Assembly (NCBI GenBank): GCA_017515105.1 | Contig: JAFWHO010000004.1 | Span: 186,001-250,000 of the forward strand | DNA: 64,000 nucleotides | Direction of reading: 5' to 3' | Origin: Candidatus Saccharimonadota bacterium | GTDB taxonomy: Bacteria; Patescibacteriota; Saccharimonadia; Saccharimonadales; Saccharimonadaceae | Shown here: piece by piece, positions 54,038 to 61,894 of the stretch | How the letters are laid out: every line of letters begins with the position of its first letter | Numbering within the stretch: position 1 is the stretch's first letter | Notes under the pieces: generated by a model | Database searches by the model: none | Seen by the model: only the letters and a program-made list of their open reading frames with translations | Told to the model about the DNA's origin: nothing | Program-made: the position numbers and the translations under genes

Positions 54038-55267
54038 CTAGGAGGCCTCTCCTAGAACAATGTCGGCAAGCAAAGCGGCGGATTCAGGCTTAGCTCTTTC
54101 GTGTAAGCGGTCTGCCATATCGGCACGGAGACGTGGCGAGCGGACGAGACGATGGATTTCGCTTAGCAAGAGCTCTGGCTTTTCGATCATTTTGGAATCC
54201 ATGATGACTGAGGCGGCTTCCTGCTTTTCAAGCTGTTCGGCGTTTTTAACCTGGTGGCTACCTGGCAATCGTTCGAACGGCACTAAGATAACAGCTTTTT
54301 TGAGCGCAGCTAGCTCGGCAATAGTAGTAGCGCCGGCGCGAGACACGATGACGTCTGCGGCGCCCATTAATTCGTTCATCGTGGTGTTAAATTCCCACAT
54401 GCGGAAGTTTGATTCGAGGCTGGCTTTGTCCCAGTTTTCGTATTTTTTGAGATCCACCATATTCTCGTAGTGCTTGCGACCAGCAACGAGGCCGACGGAC
54501 GTGAATTTAAGCAATTCTGGTAAAATAGTGCGAGTGGCTTCATTTAAATTCTCGGAGCCCTGAGAGCCACCAGTAATGACAACCAAAGGCTTTTCGGAAT
54601 TAAAAGAAAAGGCTTTTTTAAGAGAAATCTGCTTGGTAGGGCTGACAGATTTGAAATCGTTGGAGATTGGAATGCCGGTCCAGACATAGTTGGGGTGTTT
54701 TTCCTTAACCTCTTCTGACAAAGGCATACCGAAGGCGACTTTTTTGGCGTGGCGAATCAGGATGCGGTTTGCGAGTCCGAGAGTGGAATCGGATTCGTGG
54801 ATGACGTAAGGGATCCTAAAAACCCTTGCCGCTAGACCGACTGGTAAGCAGACAAAACCGCCCTTCAAAAACATGACGTTTGGGCGACGAGATTTCGGGA
54901 TTAGACGGAAGAATGCCGTAAATAGGCCAAAAATGAAGCCGAAGAAACCGACGATGTTGCCAAAAATAAAATCCTTCAATGTAACATCAAAATGGACAAA
55001 ATAATCTTTGAATTTCCAGTTAGAATAGCGGTGGAATTTACCGGCCGGAATACGACGTACGCGAATATATGGAGTCTTTTTACGACGCTCTTCTTCGCCC
55101 CATTCTACGCCAAGCTCAGTGGTAAGTTTGGTGACGTTTTTGTAATATTTGAAATCTGTCCAGAATTCAACGCCCGCACGGGGCTTTTTTTCTAATATCT
55201 CATGAACTACGGCGACGGCTGGAGTTATGTGACCCCCGGACCCGCCCCCGACTACTAATATCTTCAT
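54038..55267 (-). CDS. murG: UDP-GlcNAc transferase MurG
   Basis: Adds GlcNAc to lipid I to give lipid II at the inner membrane face. 409 aa, slightly long. GGGSGGHITPAVAV at residues 7-20, VIHESDSTLGLANRIL, VITGGSQGSENLN and SRAGATTIAELAALKKAVILVPFERLPGSHQ (UDP-GlcNAc site). The start ATG 55267 lies inside ftsW: the two genes overlap by 68 nt in different frames. The Gly-rich loop begins at residue 7, so a later start is not possible. Confidence 0.95.
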   Translation of the reverse strand: MKILVVGGGSGGHITPAVAVVHEILEKKPRAGVEFWTDFKYYKNVTKLTTELGVEWGEEERRKKTPYIRVRRIPAGKFHRYSNWKFKDYFVHFDVTLKDFIFGNIVGFFGFIFGLFTAFFRLIPKSRRPNVMFLKGGFVCLPVGLAARVFRIPYVIHESDSTLGLANRILIRHAKKVAFGMPLSEEVKEKHPNYVWTGIPISNDFKSVSPTKQISLKKAFSFNSEKPLVVITGGSQGSENLNEATRTILPELLKFTSVGLVAGRKHYENMVDLKKYENWDKASLESNFRMWEFNTTMNELMGAADVIVSRAGATTIAELAALKKAVILVPFERLPGSHQVKNAEQLEKQEAASVIMDSKMIEKPELLLSEIHRLVRSPRLRADMADRLHERAKPESAALLADIVLGEAS

Positions 55268-56429
55268 TCTTTATTACCTCTCTACTAGTATAACACGAAA
55301 GTTGCAAAACGAGGCCAATTGCAAAGGCGATGAAGACCATACTGGTGCCACCATACGAGATTAATGGCAGCGTAATACCAGTGACGGGCACTAGGCCGGT
55401 CATGGCCATAACATTCACTACTACGCCGGCTAAGAACCAGCAAAAGACGCCAACTACGATCAGGCGATCGTCGTCCGCCCTGGTATACTCAGCGACTTTT
55501 AGCATACGAAGAAGTATCGCCACGAAGACCACCAGGATCAAGAATAAGCCAATGAAGCCAAACGTCTCGCCGAGAATGGCAAAGACGGAGTCGTTGATCG
55601 ATTCTGGCAAATAGCCGGTGGCTTGGACTGAGTTACCGATCCCGACACCAAAAAGCCCGCCGGTGCCGATGGCCAACATGGCGTTATCTACGTGATAAGT
55701 TGAGTCGGTTGATTCTCCGTTGGTTAAGGTGGTAATCCAAGCGTCAACGCGCTCCATACGGTGAGACGAAGTGACTACGGCACCAACCGAAACGCCTAAT
55801 ACTAAAACTAACATGATTAAATATTGGCTGGCCGGGATTCCGGAGACAAGGAGTGTGCCGAAGATGATTGCGATGAGGGTAACGCCGGTGCCAAGGTCAC
55901 CCTGGGCGATAACCACAAAGAATAATGACAGGCCACACACGATGAGAAGCGGAAGCCAGAACTCTTTCCATTTACCGAGGTTGCCTTCTTCTTTTTTACG
56001 GGAAAGAAAATCTGCGAGATAAACGACTAGAGCAAGTTTGACGATTTCTGCGGGTTGGAAGCTAAAACCACCGAGGTTAAACCAACGACACTCGCCTAGT
56101 TCGCATTTGGCTAGGCTAGATCCCGCCAAAGAGAGTACCCATAGAAGAGCGGAAAGGATTAGTGCAACAATCATGAAAGGCTTAGCGTATTTCTTGACGT
56201 ATTTAGCCGGAATCCATTTGAAGGCAGCAAAGAAAGCGATTAGGGACAAAGCGATTGAACGGAGTTGCCCGAGGAAGAAATAGTTAGACTCGTAATCAGT
56301 GCCGTAGGTATTGTTGAGGACGTTGGCGCGCATAGGACCAATGGCGTAAATAATAATTAAGCCGAGAGCCATTAAAGCTAGCGTTGCAAAAAGTATTACG
56401 AGGTCTGATTTATGTTTGCGATTCATCAT
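55200..56429 (-). CDS. ftsW: Septal glycan polymerase FtsW (SEDS family)
   Basis: Multi-pass (about 10 TM) SEDS glycosyltransferase. Seen: WIPAKYVKKYAKPFMIVA, FQPAEIVKLALVVYLADFLSRK, AQGDLGTGVTLIAIIFG (catalytic Asp region), GLFGVGIGNSVQ and TGLVPVTGITLPLISYGGTS near the end. 409 aa. Starts at ATG 56429 overlapping the mraY stop (ATGA). The last ~20 Arg/Ser-rich residues are encoded within the start of murG. FtsW rather than RodA is chosen from the dcw setting. Confidence 0.93.
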   Translation of the reverse strand: MMNRKHKSDLVILFATLALMALGLIIIYAIGPMRANVLNNTYGTDYESNYFFLGQLRSIALSLIAFFAAFKWIPAKYVKKYAKPFMIVALILSALLWVLSLAGSSLAKCELGECRWFNLGGFSFQPAEIVKLALVVYLADFLSRKKEEGNLGKWKEFWLPLLIVCGLSLFFVVIAQGDLGTGVTLIAIIFGTLLVSGIPASQYLIMLVLVLGVSVGAVVTSSHRMERVDAWITTLTNGESTDSTYHVDNAMLAIGTGGLFGVGIGNSVQATGYLPESINDSVFAILGETFGFIGLFLILVVFVAILLRMLKVAEYTRADDDRLIVVGVFCWFLAGVVVNVMAMTGLVPVTGITLPLISYGGTSMVFIAFAIGLVLQLSCYTSREVIKNEDISSRGRVRGSHNSSRRRSS

Positions 56430-57448
56430 ATGATGCCACCCGTTGCAGCGATGAAGATACCGATAATGGCAAAGACGCCGGCAACGATCCAGAAGCGCAT
56501 GACGATTTTAGCTTCACCCCAACCGATGGCTTCGAGATGGTGGTGGAGTGGTGCGGAAATAAAGATTTTGCGATGGAAAAGCTTTTTGGAAGTAAGCTGA
56601 AGGAGTGATGAACCAGCTTCAATAACGAATGGTAGACCGATAATAGGTAGAAGCAAGAATGCATTGGTCATCATAGCTACAACGCCTAATCCAGCGCCGA
56701 GAGCAAATGAACCGGTGTCGCCCATCATGAAACGAGCAGGTGGGACGTTGAACCAAATATACGAAAGCAGCCAACCGACGACGGTAAGACAGAAACCAAA
56801 CAGAAGAATGTTGCCCTGAAGAAGGGCGATGATACCATATGAGCCGTAGGCGATCATGGCAAGGCCACCAGAAAGACCGTCTAGACCATCAGAAATATTG
56901 ACGGCATTCGATGTGGCAACCACGGCAAAGGCAAAGATAATTGTCATCCAAACCACGCCGACGTTGAAGTCTCCCACAAAAGGCACCCTGATGTCGGTCC
57001 AACCAAGTTTAACCGAGAAGAACCAACCAAGCAGTAACCCAACAATGGTGATAAGGGCAAATTTAACTGGACCGCGAAGGCCAGCTGCACCGCGACCAGA
57101 GCCAAAAATGTTAATAACGTCATCAATGACGCCGACAAGTGCACCGCCAAGAAAACCGACGAGCGGTAGCCAAGTTTGACCACGATCGAAATTAAATACC
57201 CAGGTAACAACCGTTACGGCGATGACGCCAATAAGGCCGGCCATGGTCGGGAAAGCGTGGTTGAATTTGTGAGCATGGAGTTTGCTCATGATCGGCAGAG
57301 CTTTACCGTCAACTGTGGTTTTCTTTTGCTTTTTCCAGAATTTGTACTTGTACGCAACGTGTGTATAAAACGGAGTTAGAGCCATAGACAGCAAGAATCC
57401 GGTTAGCGCTAAGAGTAATCCGTGAAAAATTTCGTCATTTAATGCCAT
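56426..57448 (-). CDS. mraY: Phospho-MurNAc-pentapeptide transferase MraY
   Basis: Makes lipid I. 340 aa, ~10 TM. Motifs: PTMAGLIG, DDVINIFGSGRGAAGLRGPVK (first Asp pair), NISDGLDGLSGG (second Asp cluster) and APLHHHLEAIGW. Start: ATG 57448 is leaderless, with minus-strand TATAAT 57460-57455 ending 7 nt upstream. The longer frame from GTG 57466 begins before the -10 and is rejected. The promoter lies over the 3' end of ftsI, an internal promoter of the cluster. Confidence 0.95.
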   Translation of the reverse strand: MALNDEIFHGLLLALTGFLLSMALTPFYTHVAYKYKFWKKQKKTTVDGKALPIMSKLHAHKFNHAFPTMAGLIGVIAVTVVTWVFNFDRGQTWLPLVGFLGGALVGVIDDVINIFGSGRGAAGLRGPVKFALITIVGLLLGWFFSVKLGWTDIRVPFVGDFNVGVVWMTIIFAFAVVATSNAVNISDGLDGLSGGLAMIAYGSYGIIALLQGNILLFGFCLTVVGWLLSYIWFNVPPARFMMGDTGSFALGAGLGVVAMMTNAFLLLPIIGLPFVIEAGSSLLQLTSKKLFHRKIFISAPLHHHLEAIGWGEAKIVMRFWIVAGVFAIIGIFIAATGGII

Positions 57449-57455
57449 ATCCATA

Positions 57456-59207
57456 TTATACCGCACCTGGCTTTATTTTCATATAATCGATTAGGTAATT
57501 TGAAAGCGTGTCAAAAAGGTCCATAGCGTCGCTACTACTGATACTCTTTCCTTCCCCCCACATTTTGGTCATGATAATATATTTTGGCATTTCGCCGCTC
57601 GTAGCCACAAAGCCAATGTAAGAGCCTACTAGCTCGGAGAAAGAGTCGTCATAGGCACCATCTCGGACAACCTGAGCGGTACCGGATTTACCACCAACGT
57701 CGTAGCCGGCGCGATCGATGCCGCCACGTTTCTTGTAGCTACGGTTGTTAATGAGCATTTCGCGCATCATGGCGGAGGTTTCGTCGGTGAGGATTTTGTC
57801 TTCAACTTTTTCGGTGTTATCAATGATTTCTTTGTTTGATTCGACATCGGCGAGGACGGACGGCGTACGCCAAGTACCGCCGTTCACGACGGCTGAGAAT
57901 GCGGTGGCGGTTTGAAGCATGGTGATACTGAGGTTCTGGCCGAAAGTGAGGTTGGCATAGGTGGAGTCGCGGCCCCAGCCTTCGTTTGGATCAGGGATGA
58001 AGCCTTCAGCCTCGGCTAACTCTACACCGGTAACGTGGCCAAGGCGGAATTTATTGTAGTAGTAGTCAAATAGCTTTTCCCTGCCTTGTTGGTTGATGTG
58101 GGAGGGATCGTCACCGAGGAGTTTGAGCGCATAAATTGAGCCGGTATTTAGGGACCAATATAAAGCATCTCGCATAGTAAGCGTGCCGTAAAGTTTGCTA
58201 CGCTGCTCGGCGTTCCAGATTTTCCATTCGTCAACAATTTCGTAGTGCTGGTTAAAGTAGGTGGTGTCTGGGGTCATTTTACCCTCGTTAATAGCGGCAG
58301 AAAAAGCGAAGTTTTTACAGATAGAAGCCGGCTCGTATGGGATGTCGGTAACGTAGTTATTGAAGGCGGCGGCATCTTTCACATTACTATAATTATTTGG
58401 GTCATAGTTTGGAAGATTGGCCATAGTGAGGATTTTGCCGGTGTTTGGGTCCATAACGAGGACAGATGCGTTGGTGGCGGCGGTTTTATCGATAGCTTCC
58501 GCAGTCAGTTCTTCGATGCCCTTCTCGAGGCTACGGTCAATACTGAGGACGATATTTGCGCCGTCACTCGCGGGGATTTTGATATTATCGGTGCCGATTG
58601 AGAGAGCAACATTGTTAACGTCTGAGGTGGTTTTGATGAGGCCGTCTTTACCAGCTAAGGCCTCATTTAGCGAGCCTTCGACGCCGTACTGCCCAAGACC
58701 TTCGTTGTTGACAAAGCCAAGTAGGCCTGAGGCAAATTCACCTTCGGGATAAACGCGTTGGTTGTTTTTCTTGAGCCAAATGGCGGGGATTTCGGACTTT
58801 GCGATTTCCTCGGCGGTCTCACGCGGAACGTTTTTCGCGATAATGGCATAGCGTAATCCTTCCTGGTTATAAACTTCGTCTAGATTTGCCACTTGATAGT
58901 CCTTAGCGTAAGTGTTCATAACTTTTTCGGCATCCTCTTTTTTGGTGACGGTTGGGTCAATCACTATCTGATAGGCGGCCTGGTTCAGCACGACTGCAAC
59001 CGGCTCGTCGTGGTCCATCATATAGATTTCGCCACGTTTTGCGGTGATGGTTTCGAGGAGCGTGTGCTGCTCATTGGCTTTGGCCACCCATGCGTCATGC
59101 TCAAAAATTTGGATGAAAAATAGTCGCGCAGTGATAATCACCAAAGCGACTAAGGTAATATTTCGTAAAATGGATAATCTGTGTTTGACTTGTTTATTCT
59201 GTGGCAT
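57456..59207 (-). CDS. ftsI: Penicillin-binding protein 2/FtsI (transpeptidase)
   Basis: Class B PBP of the divisome, 583 aa. TM at residues ~13-33; dimerisation domain with GEIYMMDHDEPVAV and RVYPEGEFASGLLGFV; transpeptidase domain with SxxK as EPASICKNFAFS, SxN as WSLNTGS and the KTG box as GGKSGTAQV. The active Ser and Lys are present. ATG 59207 overlaps the end of ftsL by 14 nt; the longer frame to 59243 has no ribosome binding site. Confidence 0.94.
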   Translation of the reverse strand: MPQNKQVKHRLSILRNITLVALVIITARLFFIQIFEHDAWVAKANEQHTLLETITAKRGEIYMMDHDEPVAVVLNQAAYQIVIDPTVTKKEDAEKVMNTYAKDYQVANLDEVYNQEGLRYAIIAKNVPRETAEEIAKSEIPAIWLKKNNQRVYPEGEFASGLLGFVNNEGLGQYGVEGSLNEALAGKDGLIKTTSDVNNVALSIGTDNIKIPASDGANIVLSIDRSLEKGIEELTAEAIDKTAATNASVLVMDPNTGKILTMANLPNYDPNNYSNVKDAAAFNNYVTDIPYEPASICKNFAFSAAINEGKMTPDTTYFNQHYEIVDEWKIWNAEQRSKLYGTLTMRDALYWSLNTGSIYALKLLGDDPSHINQQGREKLFDYYYNKFRLGHVTGVELAEAEGFIPDPNEGWGRDSTYANLTFGQNLSITMLQTATAFSAVVNGGTWRTPSVLADVESNKEIIDNTEKVEDKILTDETSAMMREMLINNRSYKKRGGIDRAGYDVGGKSGTAQVVRDGAYDDSFSELVGSYIGFVATSGEMPKYIIMTKMWGEGKSISSSDAMDLFDTLSNYLIDYMKIKPGAV

Positions 59208-59541
59208 AACCTGATACCGTAGCATGCTCCATGTTGGCCGCAACGGTACTGTTTTTTGCTGTGGCCACCGAGTTAAGACGTGCCCTTTCTACTGCGAGAT
59301 CATCTTTTTTGACATTCATTTCGGTAATTTCGGATTCAACGGAGGAAATTTCGTAATCAAAGCTGGTGGCTTTGGTGCCTTCAGCGACATAAATAAGACC
59401 AAAAACGAGGGTAAGCATACAAATAATAGCAATCTGCGAGATAGAACCAAGGCTGCGCTTGGTATGACGGACTGTATTTCGGTTTCTGACAAAGCTCTGA
59501 GACATGGGCTCTCTTCTTGTCACGTAGGTTTGATTAAACAT
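59194..59541 (-). CDS. ftsL: FtsL-like division protein
   Basis: 115 aa: basic cytoplasmic N-terminus (RRE...RNRNTVRHTKRS), one TM at ~residues 36-54 (IAIICMLTLVFGLIYVA), then a coiled-coil extracellular segment (FDYEISSVESEITEMN; AVERARLNSV). This is the classic FtsL/DivIC layout, between rsmH and ftsI where ftsL belongs. GAGGAAA precedes ATG 59541. Sequence similarity in this family is always low, so topology and place carry the call. Confidence 0.82.
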   Translation of the reverse strand: MFNQTYVTRREPMSQSFVRNRNTVRHTKRSLGSISQIAIICMLTLVFGLIYVAEGTKATSFDYEISSVESEITEMNVKKDDLAVERARLNSVATAKNSTVAANMEHATVSGYATE

Positions 59542-59587
59542 TTTTGATTTTTCCTCGCTTATTGTTTATTTTTATTTTTATCAATTC

Positions 59588-59783
59588 TTTTTATTCTTGT
59601 CTTAGTCCGGGGTCTTTTCAAAAGCAGAGCTATAAGTAACTTTTGATAGTGTCCCCGGGAAGGTCATACATGTTTCACACACTCTGTGAAAACTCTTTTT
59701 GGCGGACCACACTCTGGTCCATGTCAGCCAGTCCCGGAATACTCTCGGGCTCGTGTTAACTCACCCGAGAGCTAAGGGGGAGA
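59588..59783 (-). promoter_or_regulatory. Highly structured transcribed region between the 21-aa ORF and ftsL
   Basis: On the minus strand, hairpins follow in series: CTCTCGGG with CCCGAGAG; GGACCA with TGGTCC; TTTTCACAGA with GTGTGAAA; and a long one, CCGGGG...TATCAAAAG with CTTTTGAAA...CCCCGG. No T-run follows, so it is not a simple terminator. It lies in the rsmH-ftsL transcript and could be a riboregulator of ftsL/ftsI or a processed RNA. Confidence 0.55.
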
Positions 59784-59849
59784 CTAGCGGAAATTTACCT
59801 TAACAGTTTGTTTGCGGGACTTGTTCGCAACAACGATTTGTTTTGGCAT
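59784..59849 (-). CDS. 21-aa basic microprotein ORF in the dcw cluster
   Basis: AGGAGG sits 5 nt before ATG 59849, the best-placed ribosome binding site of the cluster. The frame encodes MPKQIVVANK followed by 11 further residues and TAG. It is basic (4 Lys, 2 Arg), with alternating hydrophobic/polar residues (QIVVAN, TVKVNF) fit for a short beta hairpin. Not in the family lists known to me; too short for similarity to be decisive. It could be a genuine small protein or a leader peptide whose translation controls the downstream RNA structure. Confidence 0.55.
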   Translation of the reverse strand: MPKQIVVANKSRKQTVKVNFR

Positions 59850-59880
59850 TTTGCCTCCTTTTTTTATGTTTTTATTTTTA

Positions 59881-60756
59881 TCAATTCCGCTTCGCTACTC
59901 GCAGCTTTGCGCTTCTAGCTCGCGGGTTGATAACTAACTCCTGTTCCTCCGCAATGATTGGTTTTTTATTAACGATGGTTAGCTCTGACTCTTCGCCGAA
60001 GCTAGACGCTGTTTTGAAAAATTCCTTGACAAGGCGATCTTCTAAACTGTGGAATGTGATAATTCCGAGACGGCCACCTGGGTTTAGTAATTTCGGTAAA
60101 TACGGGAGAGTTTTTTCGATCTGGCCCAGTTCATCGTTGACCGCGATACGGATAGCCTGGAAGGCCTTAGTAGCGGGATGAACTTTGGAATGCTTGTTAG
60201 TTTTTGATTTGATCAAATCTGCAAGCTCCGTGGTGGTATTAATGGGGCGATGATGCACAATTTCTCTTGCCAGCATCGCAGCGCGACCAGGGCTTTCTTC
60301 GCCATACTTTACTAATATCATCACTAATTCTTTCTCGCTGCTGTGATTCACAATATCCGCTGCTGTTCTTTTTTGCCTCTGGTCCATCCGCATATCCAAC
60401 GGGGCTTCATTTTTGAATGAAAAACCACGCTCTTCCTTGTCTAATTGCGGAGAAGAAACTCCAAAATCCGCAAGTATTATATCAAAAGTCTTTCCACACT
60501 CGAAAAGCTGCAGCACCGCATTATAAAAATCTGTATGCATTATGGTGATATCGTGCGGGAATTTCTGCTTTAAATTACTAACAGCAAATTCATCACGATC
60601 CACAAGGCATGAATCTTTATAATTCTGTGTCACATCCAAAATCTTACTAGCGTGTCCCCCGTAGCCGGCAGTTAAATCTAGATATTTATCTCCGGGATGC
60701 GGTTCTAGGGTCGCTAGGACTTCCGATAACAATACTGGAATATGTAATTTCTCCAT
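59881..60756 (-). CDS. rsmH: 16S rRNA (cytosine1402-N4)-methyltransferase RsmH
   Basis: SAM-dependent methyltransferase (MraW), 291 aa. HIPVLLSEVLATLEPHPGDK at the start, DLTAGYGGH (SAM site), ILADFGVSSPQLD, RGFSF, and GRLGIITFHSLEDRLVKEFF near the end. First gene of the dcw cluster; mraZ is absent in front of it. Leaderless: minus-strand TATAAT 60768-60763 ends exactly 7 nt before ATG 60756. Confidence 0.96.
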   Translation of the reverse strand: MEKLHIPVLLSEVLATLEPHPGDKYLDLTAGYGGHASKILDVTQNYKDSCLVDRDEFAVSNLKQKFPHDITIMHTDFYNAVLQLFECGKTFDIILADFGVSSPQLDKEERGFSFKNEAPLDMRMDQRQKRTAADIVNHSSEKELVMILVKYGEESPGRAAMLAREIVHHRPINTTTELADLIKSKTNKHSKVHPATKAFQAIRIAVNDELGQIEKTLPYLPKLLNPGGRLGIITFHSLEDRLVKEFFKTASSFGEESELTIVNKKPIIAEEQELVINPRARSAKLRVAKRN

Positions 60757-60762
60757 GTATAT

Positions 60763-60770
60763 ATTATAAT
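60763..60770. promoter_or_regulatory. Shared palindromic -10 for rsmH (-) and an ncRNA candidate (+)
   Basis: ATATTATAATAT gives TATAAT on both strands: 60768-60763 for rsmH and 60765-60770 for the + transcript starting ~60777. The two starts are ~20 nt apart. Confidence 0.65.
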
Positions 60771-60776
60771 ATGTCG

Positions 60777-61033
60777 TTTGAGACCGTTCAACTAGAAACT
60801 TCAGCGGTTTTGTTTCTGCTTTGATTTTTGTTTTAAGAACACAAGTTGTCCACCACGATTTACCAGCGCGAAGCTAATCATATAATCGCAGCCGTTGAGA
60901 GACTTATTGTGTTTAGACCATATAGAGTTTTATTGGGAGGTGTGTTAGGGAAAGAACGCACGATTTTTTTGTCGCATCTCGCTTGAATTTTAATGCGCGC
61001 GAAGCTCCTAGATGGTCGATCTCAAACTTTTTT
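60777..61033 (+). ncRNA. Candidate ~257-nt structured RNA divergent from rsmH
   Basis: The predicted start falls on the closing stem: GTTTGAGACCG (60776-60786) pairs with CGATCTCAAAC (61017-61027, one wobble), directly followed by T6. The 3' arm therefore doubles as the terminator and the whole transcript is one closed domain. AGCGCGAAGCT and GCGCGAAGCT occur at ~60869 and ~60996. No ORF with a ribosome binding site. Not recognisable as SRP RNA, 6S, tmRNA or RNase P by core motifs. Confidence 0.6.
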
Positions 61034-61340
61034 AAGGAACGATTTTGTTTAGCGTTTTTGTATTATTGTTCGCTGAATTCAGTTTATTATATTTTTTTTG
61101 AAAATGCAAGTGTTTTTTTAAAGATTTTTTAGTTTTTTTGTTTTACACAATTGTGGAAAACTCCCCTGTTAATTTCCCGAACATTTTGTGCTGCAAAAAC
61201 CGAACACTTGTTTTTACTGGGGTGGCAAAAACCGAACACGTGGGGTTGATTTTTTGGCGGATTGTGGTGTGGCGGTGGGTTTTATGGGGGGGTGGGGTGC
61301 TTGGTGTTTCCCTGTTTCTCTCTTAGTGTTTCCCCAGTTC
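61034..61340. other. Intergenic stretch without a supported gene
   Basis: AT-rich to ~61140, then G-rich. Two AAAAACCGAAC copies (61195-61205 and 61227-61237) and CCCCTGTTA (61163-61171) echo the motifs at the other end of the dcw cluster. The open frames here lack ribosome binding sites. Confidence 0.5.
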
Positions 61341-61369
61341 TTGACGTTGTGCTATTTTTGTTATATAAT
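61341..61369 (+). promoter_or_regulatory. Promoter of gene 61425
   Basis: TTGACG 61341-61346, 17 nt, TATAAT 61364-61369. Confidence 0.8.
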
Positions 61370-61424
61370 ACTGGTTATGTAGACAGTTTGCCATCTGCAA
61401 AAAAAAGGAAGAGAGGTGAGTTTA

Positions 61425-61664
61425 ATGGCAAAGGACCCTTACGAAAAAGCAAATAGGATGCTGGAGGAGTTAGAGAAAGATTATTTCCCTACCCTTAGCA
61501 TTTACAGAGAAAAAGGAGGAGATATCGATGTTTTCGCTGATTTCCGGAACAGGTTGCTGGAGCTCGAAGATTATATAGAGGATCTCCCTCCCGATGATCG
61601 GCAATTTGAGATTCGTAACGAAATCGTTGCGTTTACGAATGCGATTAATTGCTTAATCCATTAA
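61425..61664 (+). CDS. Small hypothetical protein (79 aa)
   Basis: ATG 61425 follows GAGAGGTGAG. Acidic and helical (ANRMLEELEKDYFPTL; LLELEDYIEDLPPDDRQ), no TM. Monocistronic with its own consensus promoter and terminator. No family recognised. The leader carries GTAGACAGTTT, also found in the leader of gene 61895. Confidence 0.65.
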   Translation: MAKDPYEKANRMLEELEKDYFPTLSIYREKGGDIDVFADFRNRLLELEDYIEDLPPDDRQFEIRNEIVAFTNAINCLIH

Positions 61665-61671
61665 CTTTTGG

Positions 61672-61704
61672 GCCGGCCCCCATATTTCCGGAGCCGGCTT
61701 TTTA
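61672..61704 (+). terminator. Terminator of gene 61425
   Basis: GCCGGC (61672-61677) pairs with GCCGGC (61693-61698), extended by CCC/GGA, then T5. Confidence 0.85.
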
Positions 61705-61760
61705 TTGTCCTGTGGGGGGTATTTTTGATCTATTTACCCCTGTTTACGCTTATGCTTATA

Positions 61761-61789
61761 TTGACTTTTTTGCCACTTTGTGCTATAAT
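61761..61789 (+). promoter_or_regulatory. Promoter of gene 61895
   Basis: TTGACT 61761-61766, 17 nt, TATAAT 61784-61789 with extended TGTGC; a ~100-nt leader follows. Confidence 0.85.
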
Positions 61790-61894
61790 TATAAGCATAA
61801 GCTTAGATCCAATAATCAAAGTTTACGCACATTACAAGCTAGGGTTTATTTCCGAGCCGATGTGACGTAGACAGTTTTCAAGGAGGAGACTAAT

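Larger units (their letters stand above)
59569..59887. repeat. 19-bp direct repeats exactly 300 bp apart inside the dcw cluster
   Basis: TTTTTATTTTTATCAATTC occurs at 59569-59587 and 59869-59887. The right copy contains the rsmH stop codon. The 281 bp between carries the 21-aa ORF and structured region. The pattern suggests insertion of, or duplication around, a ~300-bp segment. Confidence 0.75.

Noticed and set aside
57449-57466. GTG start of mraY at 57466
   Set aside because: It lies upstream of the -10 box that predicts a leaderless ATG at 57448.
61138-61456. Overlapping Trp/Gly-rich frames after the divergent RNA
   Set aside because: No ribosome binding site, three overlapping frames in G-rich DNA, no protein-like composition.
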